Assembly: GCF_021030645.1 (NCBI RefSeq)
Contig: NZ_JACGCJ010000017.1
Span: 1 to 58,245, forward strand
Direction: 5' to 3'
DNA length: 58,245 nt
DNA from: Agrilactobacillus fermenti
GTDB lineage: Bacteria > Bacillota > Bacilli > Lactobacillales > Lactobacillaceae
A program made the translations under genes and the position numbers. This document shows positions 18,551-27,149 of this stretch, one piece after another (position 1 is the first letter of the stretch; each line of letters opens with the position of its first letter). The notes under the pieces are model-generated. The model was not told the origin of the DNA. It did no database searches and saw only the letters and a list, made by a program, of their open reading frames with translations.

Positions 18551-21055
18551 TTGGCTAAAGCAGCACAAAAAATTCAAGAATTATCTTTAGAAGAAGTTAT
18601 GGGCGATCGATTTGGACGCTATTCAAAATATATTATTCAAGAACGTGCCTTACCAGATATTCGAGATGGCTTAAAACCAGTTCAACGGCGAATTCTTTAT
18701 GCCATGTATTTGGACGGCAACACCTCTGATAAACCATTTCGGAAATCAGCTAAATCCGTGGGTAATATTATGGGTAATTTTCATCCCCATGGAGATAGTT
18801 CAATTTATGATGCGATGGTTCGGTTAAGCCAGAATTGGAAATTGCGCGAACCATTAATTGAAATGCACGGTAATAATGGTTCGATGGACGGTGATCCACC
18901 AGCTGCCATGCGTTATACCGAAGCAAGGTTAAGTAAGATTTCAGCTGAATTATTACGGGATATTGATAAAGATACCGTTGACATGGTCTTGAACTTTGAC
19001 GACACAGAACAAGAACCAACGGTATTACCGGCTCGTTTTCCCAATTTGTTAGTTAATGGTGCTACGGGTATTTCGGCAGGTTATGCCACTGAAATACCCC
19101 CCCATAACTTGGGAGAAGTTATTGATGCAATGGTCTATTTAGTTGACCATCCTGCAGCGACTTTAGATGACTTGATGCAGTTTATCAAAGGCCCAGATTT
19201 TCCAACGGGTGGTATTTTACAAGGTTTAGCTGGTATTAAAGAAGCCTATCAAACTGGTCGAGGCAAGGCAGTGTTGCGAGCTAAAACCAATATTGAACCC
19301 TTGCGTGGACATAAAGCTCAAATTGTGATCACTGAGATTCCATATGAAGTCAATAAAGCCCAATTAGTTAAACGCATTGATGAGATGCGTTTGCTTAAAA
19401 AAGTCGATGGCATTGCTGAAGTTCGTGATGAAAGTGACCGAATGGGCCTATCTATTGTGATCGAATTAAAAAAAGATGCTGATGCCAAAGGTATTTTGAA
19501 TTATCTGTATAAGAATACTGATTTACAAATTACTTACAATTTTAACGTTGTCGCCATTGCTGATATGCGTCCAAAGCAAGTTGGGTTAGTTGAAATTTTA
19601 CAGAGCTATTTAGCGCATCAACAAGATGTGGTGACTAGACGGACCAAATTTAATTTAAAGAAAGCCCAAGATCGACAGCACATTGTTGAAGGTTTGATCA
19701 AGGCCTTATCAATCCTAGATCAAGTGATTCAAGTTATTCGTAGCAGTAAAAATAAGAAAGATGCTAAATTAAACTTGATTCATCAATTCCAATTTACTGA
19801 AAAACAAGCGGAAGCAATTGTGATCTTGCAGTTATACCGCTTAACTAATACGGATGTCACTGAATTGCGTCAAGAAAATGAGGCACTTTCTAAGTCAATC
19901 AATGACTATCAAGAGATTTTACAGAATCCTAAAGTATTAGCCAAATTGATTAAAAAAGAGGCATTAGCCGTCAAAAAAGCTTATGCTTCGCCACGGCTAA
20001 CAACGATTCAAAAAGAAATCGAAACAATAAAGATCAGTACACGCGTCGTTGTTGCCGATGAAGAGGTTCGAGTAGCGGTTACCAAAGATGGGTATTATAA
20101 ACGTAGCAGTATTCGCTCATTTCAGGCTTCTAAGGGTGGCAAAGATGCTAAAGATAATGGCGTGCGTGAGGGTGACTACTTCGTTTTAAATACGACTGCG
20201 CGGACCTTGCAGCACCTATTTATGTTTACCAATAAGGGTAATCTTATTTATCGACCGATTCATGAGATCACCGAGGTTCGCTGGAAAGAAGTGGGCGAGC
20301 ACGTTTCTCAGAGTGTGGGATTAGATGTGGATGAAGTGATTATAGCTGCCAAAGTTATCAATACTTTAAAAGAGCCACTCAACTTTATTTTTGCGACAAA
20401 ATTGGGACAAATTAAGCAAGTCACTTTAGCAAATTTGCAGCCAAATCGAACGTATAAATCGAAGCCGCAGATGGCTGTCAAACTTAAAGATATCCAAGAT
20501 GAAGTTTTATTAGTAGCTCAAATAGACGCTATTGACGTTTTACACACTGATGTTGTTGTCGCAACCTATAAAGGCTATGGTCTACGATATCCTTTGTCAG
20601 AGGTACCAGAAGTTGGGGCTAAAGCTGCTGGTGTTAAAGCAGTGGACTTGAAAGACGATGACTTTGTGGCTGCTTACACACTAGTATTTGACCCTCAAGA
20701 CGATTTAGGCGTGTTAACCCAGCGGGGTGCTTACAAACAAATGCACCTATCAGAGTTGCCGGTATCCAATCGCGCACGTCGAGGGTTGTTGATTTTACAT
20801 GAACTCAAGCGAAATCCACACCGGATATTCCGAATTTTTACTGAACCAAAACAGAGTGGGCAGCAAATTGAAAAAATCGTCTTAACAACAGACACACAAA
20901 CAGAAGTGACTATTGATCCGAAAAAACATAGTTTTGGTGATCGTTACTCTAATGGGTCATTCATTTTAGATACCGAGACACAAGGCGTACCAGCGCATAT
21001 AGATATTCAGTATAATTTATTGGAAACAGAGTCAGCAGATAAAGATAGTAAATAA
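18551..21055 (+). CDS. parC: DNA topoisomerase IV subunit A
   Basis: An 834-residue catalytic subunit. The active-site tyrosine is Tyr122 in AAMRYTEARL. The quinolone-resistance region reads HPHGDSSIYDAM (residues 78-89) with the first serine and the aspartate unchanged, so no known resistance change is visible there. The C-terminal half contains the beta-pinwheel repeats that wrap DNA. The start is TTG at 18551, nine bases after the parE stop, with a weak ribosome site, which suggests translational coupling. A terminator follows at 21093. Confidence 0.95.
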   Translation: MAKAAQKIQELSLEEVMGDRFGRYSKYIIQERALPDIRDGLKPVQRRILYAMYLDGNTSDKPFRKSAKSVGNIMGNFHPHGDSSIYDAMVRLSQNWKLREPLIEMHGNNGSMDGDPPAAMRYTEARLSKISAELLRDIDKDTVDMVLNFDDTEQEPTVLPARFPNLLVNGATGISAGYATEIPPHNLGEVIDAMVYLVDHPAATLDDLMQFIKGPDFPTGGILQGLAGIKEAYQTGRGKAVLRAKTNIEPLRGHKAQIVITEIPYEVNKAQLVKRIDEMRLLKKVDGIAEVRDESDRMGLSIVIELKKDADAKGILNYLYKNTDLQITYNFNVVAIADMRPKQVGLVEILQSYLAHQQDVVTRRTKFNLKKAQDRQHIVEGLIKALSILDQVIQVIRSSKNKKDAKLNLIHQFQFTEKQAEAIVILQLYRLTNTDVTELRQENEALSKSINDYQEILQNPKVLAKLIKKEALAVKKAYASPRLTTIQKEIETIKISTRVVVADEEVRVAVTKDGYYKRSSIRSFQASKGGKDAKDNGVREGDYFVLNTTARTLQHLFMFTNKGNLIYRPIHEITEVRWKEVGEHVSQSVGLDVDEVIIAAKVINTLKEPLNFIFATKLGQIKQVTLANLQPNRTYKSKPQMAVKLKDIQDEVLLVAQIDAIDVLHTDVVVATYKGYGLRYPLSEVPEVGAKAAGVKAVDLKDDDFVAAYTLVFDPQDDLGVLTQRGAYKQMHLSELPVSNRARRGLLILHELKRNPHRIFRIFTEPKQSGQQIEKIVLTTDTQTEVTIDPKKHSFGDRYSNGSFILDTETQGVPAHIDIQYNLLETESADKDSK

Positions 21056-21092
21056 AATAATATAAGGTGTTATTAAAATAAAACTAGCGAAG

Positions 21093-21142
21093 ACATCAAG
21101 ATTACTAGGTTAAATTCGACCGGGTAGTTATTGATGTTTTTT
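21093..21142 (+). terminator. Terminator after parC
   Basis: ACATCAA (21093-21099) pairs with TTGATGT, extended inward by TACTAGG/CCGGGTA. T residues follow. Confidence 0.75.
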
Positions 21143-21262
21143 GTTGTGTATAATAATTGGAGGGAATTTAATGCTATAAAGAAATTTATTTTGAATATAA
21201 CTGTGAAAAACAGAACAAAGACGACTTATTTTTTATTCTGTTATAGTAAAAGAGTAACGAAG

Positions 21263-21288
21263 TGTCTTCTGTATTAACACAGAAGACA
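21263..21288. promoter_or_regulatory. Perfect 10-bp inverted repeat upstream of pflB
   Basis: TGTCTTCTGT and ACAGAAGACA flank ATTAAC. No T run follows, so it is not a standard terminator. It lies about 145 bases upstream of the pflB promoter in an otherwise gene-free 450-base region and could be an operator or an RNA hairpin of an unrecognised transcript. Confidence 0.5.
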
Positions 21289-21366
21289 TGCGCTAGATTA
21301 GTTGCTTACAATTAAATGATAGCGATAGTTAATTTGGTGTTTTAGTTGATTTAACAGTCTTTTACA

Positions 21367-21380
21367 AGAAAGCGCTATAA
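21367..21380. promoter_or_regulatory. cre-like catabolite control site before pflB
   Basis: AGAAAGCGCTATAA matches the CcpA operator consensus TGWAARCGYTWNCW at 12 of 14 positions. It lies 28 bases before the -35 element of pflB, a place from which CcpA could act. Binding is inferred from the motif only. Confidence 0.5.
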
Positions 21381-21407
21381 ATATTTATGCAAAAGCAAAG
21401 AAAGGGC

Positions 21408-21435
21408 TTGCAAAGAACTTGTGATGTGTTATACT
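21408..21435 (+). promoter_or_regulatory. Promoter of pflB
   Basis: TTGCAA (21408-21413) and TATACT (21430-21435) are separated by 16 bases, 70 bases before the pflB ATG. Confidence 0.65.
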
Positions 21436-21505
21436 TTAATCGTTAAAGCTGTTCCTTGTGAATATGTTGCTGTTTATGATTCCACAAAATGGAGGGTATC
21501 AAAAT

Positions 21506-23764
21506 ATGAAACAATTAGAAAAAAACGAAATCAAGAACTACTGGGAAGGGTTTAATGGTGGCGACTGGCAAGATGAGATCAATGTCCGCGATTTTATCCA
21601 ACAGAACTTGAATCAATATGATGGTGATGAATCATTCTTAGCTGGTCCAACTGAAGCAACAACTGAGTTGAATGATCAATTATTAGCGCTCAAGAAAAAA
21701 GAACGGGAAGTGGGCGGTGTACTCGATGCTGACAATAATGTGGTTAGCACGATTACCTCTCATGGCCCTGGCTATTTAAATAAAGACTTAGAAAAAATTG
21801 TTGGTTTACAAACTGACAAACCTTTAAAACGTGCCTTTATGCCTTTTGGTGGTATTCGGATGGCCGAAGATGCTTTAAAGGCTTATGGTTTTAAGACCGA
21901 TCCAGAAATGCATAAAATCTTCACCGAAGATCGTAAAACACATAACCAAGGTGTTTTCGATGCTTACACACCAGCAATGCGTAAAGCACGTCATTATAAG
22001 ATTGTTACTGGTTTACCTGATGCTTATGGTCGTGGCCGGATCGTATCTGACTTTCCGCGTATCTCGATTTATGGGATCGACCGTTTAATGGCTGAAAAAG
22101 CTAACGATTTTGCCCACATTGGTGACGGTGAGATGACTGATGATGTGATCCAATTGCGGGAAGAAGTTCAAGAACAATATCGAGCTTTGAACGAAATGAA
22201 AGAAATGGCTGCTGCTTACGGCTATGATATTTCACGGCCAGCTGCCAATGCACAAGAAGCCATTCAATGGATCTATTTTGGTTACTTAGCTGCTATTAAG
22301 ACGCAAAATGGTGCGGCTATGTCTGTTGGTCGGATCGATACGGTGATCGATGCTTATATTCAAAGAGATATGGATCGTGGTATTTTAACCGAGGAACAAG
22401 CTCAAGAATTAGTTGATCACTTTACAATGAAATTGCGGATGGTTCGTTTCATCAGAACAACAGAATACAATGATTTATTCTCTGGTGATCCAATTTGGGC
22501 AACATTGTCTATGGCTGGTATCGGTATGGATGGTCGCCATCATGTGACACGGACAGCCTTCCGCTTCTTAAAGACGTTAGATAATATGGGTGCCGCACCA
22601 GAACCAAATATCACATTATTGTGGTCAGATCGGTTGCCAGAAGGCTTCAAGCGCTATGCCACAGAAGTATCTATCAAGAGCTCGACGATTCAATATGAAA
22701 ATGACGAATTGATGCGTAATCAATGGGGTACAGACTACTATGGCATTGCCTGCTGTGTTTCAGCACAACCTATCGCTGATGGGGTTCAGTACTTCGGGGC
22801 ACGGGCAAATTTGGCAAAAACCGTTCTTTATGCCATTAATGGTGGTAAAGACGAAATTGCAGATGCTCAGGTTGGCCCTGCTTATGAACCAATTACGTCA
22901 GAATACATTGATTATGATGAATTTATCAGTAAATTCGACAAGATGATGGACTGGTTAGCCGATGTTTATGTCAATGCGTTGAATACCATTCATTATATGC
23001 ATGACAAATACTATTATGAATCAGCTCAATTAGCACTTAAGGATACTCGCCTAGATCGTACCTTTGCTACAGGTATTTCTGGTTTATCTCATGCTGTTGA
23101 CTCAATTTCTGCTATTAAGTACGGTAAAGTTAAAGTTATTCGTGACGAAAATGGCGTTGCTGTCGACTTCAAAGCTGAAGGCGACTTCCCACGTTATGGG
23201 AACAACGATGACCGCGCTGACGATATTGCAAAATGGTTAGTTAAGACATTCTACAGCAAGATGAATCAACATCATCTCTATCGTGGGTCTAAGTTATCTA
23301 CGTCAGTTTTGACCATTACTTCTAACGTTGTTTATGGTAAAAACACTGGGACAACACCTAATGGTCGTCAAGCCGGTGAACCATTCTCTCCTGGTGCGAA
23401 TCCTGCTTATGGTGCTGAAAAGAACGGCGCTTTGGCATCACTACTTTCAACCGCTAAAATTCCTTATAAATATGCCACTGATGGTATTTCTAATACATTT
23501 GGTGTCACACCAAACACATTAGGTCACGACGATGAAGATCGTAAAGATGCTTTGGTAAACATGGTTGATGGTTATATGGAAAATAATGGGATGCATTTGA
23601 ACATTAATGTCTTTAACCGCGACACTTTGATTGATGCTCAAAAACACCCAGAAGAATATCCAACATTAACCGTTCGTGTTTCTGGCTACTGTGTCTACTT
23701 TGCTGATTTAACTAAGGAACAACAAGATGACGTTATTTCTAGAACATTCTTCGAATCTATGTAA
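21506..23764 (+). CDS. pflB: Formate C-acetyltransferase (pyruvate formate-lyase)
   Basis: A 752-residue glycyl-radical enzyme converting pyruvate and CoA to acetyl-CoA and formate without oxygen. The adjacent active cysteines are in GIACCVSAQ near residue 415. The radical glycine is in [10 protein letters not shown] near residue 728. The frame is open back to 21458, but ATG at 21506 follows a GGAGG site and gives the family start. Upstream are a good promoter and a cre-like site, so sugar control is likely. The activase gene follows, separated by two hairpins. Length and motifs fit PflB and not a diol dehydratase relative. Confidence 0.97.
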   Translation: MKQLEKNEIKNYWEGFNGGDWQDEINVRDFIQQNLNQYDGDESFLAGPTEATTELNDQLLALKKKEREVGGVLDADNNVVSTITSHGPGYLNKDLEKIVGLQTDKPLKRAFMPFGGIRMAEDALKAYGFKTDPEMHKIFTEDRKTHNQGVFDAYTPAMRKARHYKIVTGLPDAYGRGRIVSDFPRISIYGIDRLMAEKANDFAHIGDGEMTDDVIQLREEVQEQYRALNEMKEMAAAYGYDISRPAANAQEAIQWIYFGYLAAIKTQNGAAMSVGRIDTVIDAYIQRDMDRGILTEEQAQELVDHFTMKLRMVRFIRTTEYNDLFSGDPIWATLSMAGIGMDGRHHVTRTAFRFLKTLDNMGAAPEPNITLLWSDRLPEGFKRYATEVSIKSSTIQYENDELMRNQWGTDYYGIACCVSAQPIADGVQYFGARANLAKTVLYAINGGKDEIADAQVGPAYEPITSEYIDYDEFISKFDKMMDWLADVYVNALNTIHYMHDKYYYESAQLALKDTRLDRTFATGISGLSHAVDSISAIKYGKVKVIRDENGVAVDFKAEGDFPRYGNNDDRADDIAKWLVKTFYSKMNQHHLYRGSKLSTSVLTITSNVVYGKNTGTTPNGRQAGEPFSPGANPAYGAEKNGALASLLSTAKIPYKYATDGISNTFGVTPNTLGHDDEDRKDALVNMVDGYMENNGMHLNINVFNRDTLIDAQKHPEEYPTLTVRVSGYCVYFADLTKEQQDDVISRTFFESM

Positions 23765-23791
23765 TTAGCAGCATAAAATTAGTTTGAGAGG

Positions 23792-23813
23792 GCGGATAAG
23801 GGGACTTATCCGC
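23792..23813 (+). other. First hairpin between pflB and pflA
   Basis: GCGGATAAG and CTTATCCGC pair perfectly around GGGA. A short TTTCT follows, so it may be a weak or partial terminator that lowers pflA expression relative to pflB. Confidence 0.65.
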
Positions 23814-23816
23814 TTT

Positions 23817-23870
23817 CTACTAAAACAGATGACACTCGTTTGAATTCAGCCAAGTCGTCTGCTTTAGTAG
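23817..23870 (+). other. Second long hairpin before the pflA ribosome site
   Basis: CTACTAAAACAGATGAC (23817-23833) pairs with GTCGTCTGCTTTAGTAG (23854-23870) over 17 positions with one mismatch and one wobble, around a 20-base loop. There is no T run. It ends about 12 bases before the AAGGAGG of pflA, so a role in RNA processing, stability or translation is more likely than termination. Confidence 0.65.
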
Positions 23871-23896
23871 GAAGCCTCATTAAGGAGGAAATTAAG

Positions 23897-24694
23897 ATGT
23901 TAGCTGAAAAAGATATTCAAATGACAACTGATAAAGCACAACCGGTTTTAGGCTATGTACATTCTATCGAAACATTTGGCTCTGTTGATGGACCTGGTGT
24001 TCGTTTCGTGGCCTTCTTACAGGGCTGTCGAATGCGTTGTCAATTTTGTCATAACCCAGATACTTGGAATATTGGCGTTGGGACTGAATGGACGGCCGAT
24101 GATCTGTTGAAAGAGGCTATGAAGTATAAGGCTTTTTGGGGTAAAAAAGGGGGTATTACTGTATCCGGTGGTGAATCTTTGCTTCAAATCGACTTCATTT
24201 TGGATTTATTTAAAAAGGCGAAAGCATTAGGCGTCAATACTTGTCTAGATACTTGTGGCCAGCCATTTTCTTATAAAGAACCTTTCTTTAGTAAGTTTCA
24301 AGAATTAATGCAATACACCGATGTTTCTTTAGTTGATATTAAGCATATTAATGCTGCAGAACACAAAAAATTGACAGGTTGGACTAATGAAAATATTTTG
24401 GGTATGATTCAATACATGTCAGATAACGGTTATCATATGTGGATACGGCACGTACTTTTACCAGAACGAACGGACTATGATGACTATTTGCGGCAATTAG
24501 GTGCCTATATTAAAACAATTAAGACAGTCGATAAAGTTGAAGTGTTACCTTACCACACAATGGGTGTTAGTAAATATCAAAATTTGGGGATTCATTATCC
24601 TTTAGAAGGCATCGAACCACCAACGGCTGAACGCGTTGCTAATGCGGAGAAATTATTAGATACTAAATCTTACACTGGTTATAAAGTTCGTTGA
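23897..24694 (+). CDS. pflA: Pyruvate formate-lyase activating enzyme
   Basis: A 265-residue radical-SAM protein that abstracts hydrogen from the glycine of PflB to switch it on. The CxxxCxxC iron-sulfur motif is in GCRMRCQFC near residues 43-50. The SAM-binding GGE is in TVSGGESLL near 90. The open frame begins at 23840, but the ATG at 23897 has an AAGGAGG site. It follows pflB in the same direction through two hairpins. A terminator lies 35 bases after the stop. Confidence 0.96.
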   Translation: MLAEKDIQMTTDKAQPVLGYVHSIETFGSVDGPGVRFVAFLQGCRMRCQFCHNPDTWNIGVGTEWTADDLLKEAMKYKAFWGKKGGITVSGGESLLQIDFILDLFKKAKALGVNTCLDTCGQPFSYKEPFFSKFQELMQYTDVSLVDIKHINAAEHKKLTGWTNENILGMIQYMSDNGYHMWIRHVLLPERTDYDDYLRQLGAYIKTIKTVDKVEVLPYHTMGVSKYQNLGIHYPLEGIEPPTAERVANAEKLLDTKSYTGYKVR

Positions 24695-24728
24695 TTGAGT
24701 TTGATATATTGAAAAATTATAAAGTTAT

Positions 24729-24760
24729 AAAAAAGAACAACGAATAGGTTGCTCTTTTTT
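24729..24760 (+). terminator. Terminator after pflA
   Basis: AAAAAAGAACAAC pairs with GTTGCTCTTTTTT with one mismatch and ends in six T. It may work in both directions. Confidence 0.8.
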
Positions 24761-24864
24761 ATTGATTTCATTATGATTAGATTATCGAGTAAATAGACAA
24801 CAAAATTTAATTCTGCTTGATAATGATTGACTATTAGCCGTCTTCTTGAAGGGAGTTTACCGTT

Positions 24865-25818
24865 TTGAAAAGTAAGCAAGAAAGTATTTTTTCTTCTAAA
24901 ACTTTAACTTATTTTTTGCAACTTGCAGAAACTATGAATTATACGCAAGCAGCACAAATTCTAGGTATTACACAACCAGCACTGACACAACAGATTAAAA
25001 AGCTAGAACGTACTGTAGGCGCCCCATTATTTTATTCTGTTGGCAAGAAATTACATTTATCCGAGGCAGGCAAGACGATGCTGGCAGCAACACATCAAAT
25101 TTATGACGTGTTGAATGATGCTGCAGATGCGATTCAACAGACGACAACTGCAACGAATGGCAAAATCAGTATTGGCTTTTTGTCTTCTATGGAGAGCTCT
25201 GTTTTTGAAGACTTTATTATTCATTATATTAAACAAAATCCTAATATTGAAATTTCATTTAGGTTAATGACACGTAAAGAGATCTGGGATTCGTTGGAGA
25301 ATAATTTAGTGGATCTAGCTGTGATGTACCTGCCTGATGACTCTATAAAAAACTGGAAGCCTTATGCGACTAAGAAAATCATTGAAGAGCAACTGCTTTT
25401 TGTGCATAACAATCCAGACATTAGCAGCCGACAAAAAACTGTTCATTATCAAGATACCTTGGATAAGCAATGGGTCACTTATCCAGACGATTACTATCTA
25501 TCACACATTGTTGCTGAAGCTTACAAGAATGAATTAGTGGACCGACCACGTAGTGCCGCACAATTTACCACACCATTTCAGTTGATGAAATTTAGTCAGG
25601 CAATTGATGTGAATACTGCTTTGCCAGATAGTTTCTTTAAAGCACACCGTTCTGAGTTTGAAAAGTCAGCACTGCCATTTGAACCGCCAATTACTTTCCA
25701 GATGCAGTTTGTTTTTCGAAAAGATAAAACTGCTATTCCTAGAATTCAACAATTCTTCAAGGAATGGGATAATTATTTTAGTGAAAGTGACTATTATACT
25801 CGCTTGCAAGGGCGTTAA
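24865..25818 (+). CDS. LysR family transcriptional regulator
   Basis: A 317-residue regulator. The N-terminal winged helix-turn-helix covers about residues 10-70, with MNYTQAAQILGITQPALTQQIKKLE as the DNA-reading region. The substrate domain begins with GKISIGFLSS near residue 104. The start is TTG at 24865 behind AAGGGAG. It lies between pflA and ppaC, about 1.3 kb upstream of acn. LysR proteins such as CcpC control citrate-branch genes in Bacillus, and the acn upstream region is rich in inverted repeats, so control of that operon is possible. Control of ppaC or pflBA is equally open. Confidence 0.9.
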   Translation: MKSKQESIFSSKTLTYFLQLAETMNYTQAAQILGITQPALTQQIKKLERTVGAPLFYSVGKKLHLSEAGKTMLAATHQIYDVLNDAADAIQQTTTATNGKISIGFLSSMESSVFEDFIIHYIKQNPNIEISFRLMTRKEIWDSLENNLVDLAVMYLPDDSIKNWKPYATKKIIEEQLLFVHNNPDISSRQKTVHYQDTLDKQWVTYPDDYYLSHIVAEAYKNELVDRPRSAAQFTTPFQLMKFSQAIDVNTALPDSFFKAHRSEFEKSALPFEPPITFQMQFVFRKDKTAIPRIQQFFKEWDNYFSESDYYTRLQGR

Positions 25819-25866
25819 GTCTTATAATGGTAGTTGTGAATGACAAAGGTATAAAGGAGCGTTTTC

Positions 25867-26802
25867 ATGGTAAAGCAATTAATTTTTGGACATCAAAATC
25901 CAGATACTGATGCAATTGTAGCAGCAATTTCATACAGCTATTTCCAAAATCAATTAGGTTATGATACGGAAGCTGTTGCATTAGGAGAACCTAATGACGA
26001 AACTAAATATGTTTTAGCACATTTTGATCAAAAGGCCCCTCGAGTAGTTTCTAAAGTGAGTTCAGAAGTAGATCAGGTCATGTTGGTAGACCATAATGAA
26101 CCACAACAAAGTGCAGTTGATATTGCGGATGTGAAAGTAACTCATGTTGTTGATCATCATCGAATCGATGATTTTAATACTACAGATCCCTTATATTATC
26201 GGGCTGAACCAATGGGGTGCACGAGCACGATCTTGTGGAAAATGTACGCCGAACAAAAAGTTAAGATCCCAGCCAAAATTGCTGGTTTAATGGTTTCAGC
26301 AATCATTTCTGATACATTGCTGTTAAAATCGCCAACAACAATGCCTGATGACAAGAAAGCTATTGAGGACTTGGCTAAACTAGCTGGTATGGACGACTAT
26401 GAGCATTATGGTTTGGAGATGCTGAAGGCAGGGACTGATTTAAGCAAAAAATCGGCTGAAGAGCTTGTTGATTTGGATGCTAAAAGCTTTGATATGAATG
26501 GTCACCAAGTACGTGTTGCTCAAGTGAATACGGTAGATATCAAAGATGTTTTAACGCGTGAGGCTGAACTACGCCAAGCTATGACTACAGAAAGCATGAA
26601 CAAAGGTTATGATCTTTTTATTTTGTTGATCACGAACATTTTGAATAGTGACTCTGAATTATTGGCTATTGGTGATGAGACTAATAAAGCTGTGGTTGCC
26701 AAAGCATTTAAAACACAGTTACAAGATGACAAAGCTAGTCTACCAGGTGTGGTTTCACGGAAAAAACAAGTTGTCCCACCGTTAACTGAAGCTTTTAACT
26801 AA
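25867..26802 (+). CDS. ppaC: Manganese-dependent inorganic pyrophosphatase (family II)
   Basis: A 311-residue DHH-family enzyme that hydrolyses pyrophosphate in the cytoplasm. Metal-binding motifs are GHQNPDTD at residues 8-15, VDHNE near 75 and DHHRID near 97. The C-terminal DHHA2 domain ends in the substrate-binding [10 protein letters not shown]. Length and motifs are standard. An AAAGGAGC site precedes the ATG, 48 bases after the LysR gene. A strong terminator follows at 26823. Confidence 0.96.
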   Translation: MVKQLIFGHQNPDTDAIVAAISYSYFQNQLGYDTEAVALGEPNDETKYVLAHFDQKAPRVVSKVSSEVDQVMLVDHNEPQQSAVDIADVKVTHVVDHHRIDDFNTTDPLYYRAEPMGCTSTILWKMYAEQKVKIPAKIAGLMVSAIISDTLLLKSPTTMPDDKKAIEDLAKLAGMDDYEHYGLEMLKAGTDLSKKSAEELVDLDAKSFDMNGHQVRVAQVNTVDIKDVLTREAELRQAMTTESMNKGYDLFILLITNILNSDSELLAIGDETNKAVVAKAFKTQLQDDKASLPGVVSRKKQVVPPLTEAFN

Positions 26803-26822
26803 GTATTTTGATTTAGAATCTT

Positions 26823-26871
26823 AATAAGTATCCTAAAAGCATTTATTCGTTTTTAGGATACTTATTTTTTT
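26823..26871 (+). terminator. Terminator after ppaC
   Basis: A 16-bp perfect stem (AATAAGTATCCTAAAA with TTTTAGGATACTTATT) and a T run. Confidence 0.9.
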
Positions 26872-27149
26872 ACCAAAATTAATGTTATTATTGTTAACAA
26901 TTGTTTTTGAAATTAATTCTAGATTAGAGAAATAAAAGGCTTTTAGAAGAAATTGAAAAATTTACGCGTCACTTTTTATCTAAACAATCGGAACTGATTG
27001 TTGAAAGTACCAGTTCAAATAATGGCATGTAATGTTTACTAACATATTATTTAAAAACAACTTGACAAATGTTAAAAAGATGTGAACATGGTTATATATT
27101 TATAACAATATAATCAATCTCTAATTTTAATTTATGGAGGTGGCTTTAC
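26872..27149 (+). promoter_or_regulatory. Upstream control region of the acn-citZ-icd operon
   Basis: This 278-base gene-free stretch holds several inverted repeats: ATTGTTAACAAT (26890-26901), TAAAAG-G-CTTTTA (26933-26945), AACAATC-N6-GATTGTT (26983-27002) and GTTATA-N4-TATAAC (27091-27106). ATAA-N7-TTAG at 26932-26946 is close to the ATAA-N7-TTAT box of CcpC. TTGACA at 27062 is a good -35 but no -10 stands at the usual distance; TATAAT occurs at 27109. The region looks regulated, but the factors are not identified. Confidence 0.5.

Noticed and set aside
21419-21424. Rex site (TTGTGA) in the pflB promoter
   Set aside because: Only one half-site is present and the TCACAA half is missing, so I do not call it.
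27062-27114. A simple sigma-A promoter from TTGACA (27062) to TATAAT (27109)
   Set aside because: The spacing of 41 bases is far too long, so the true promoter of acn is left open.
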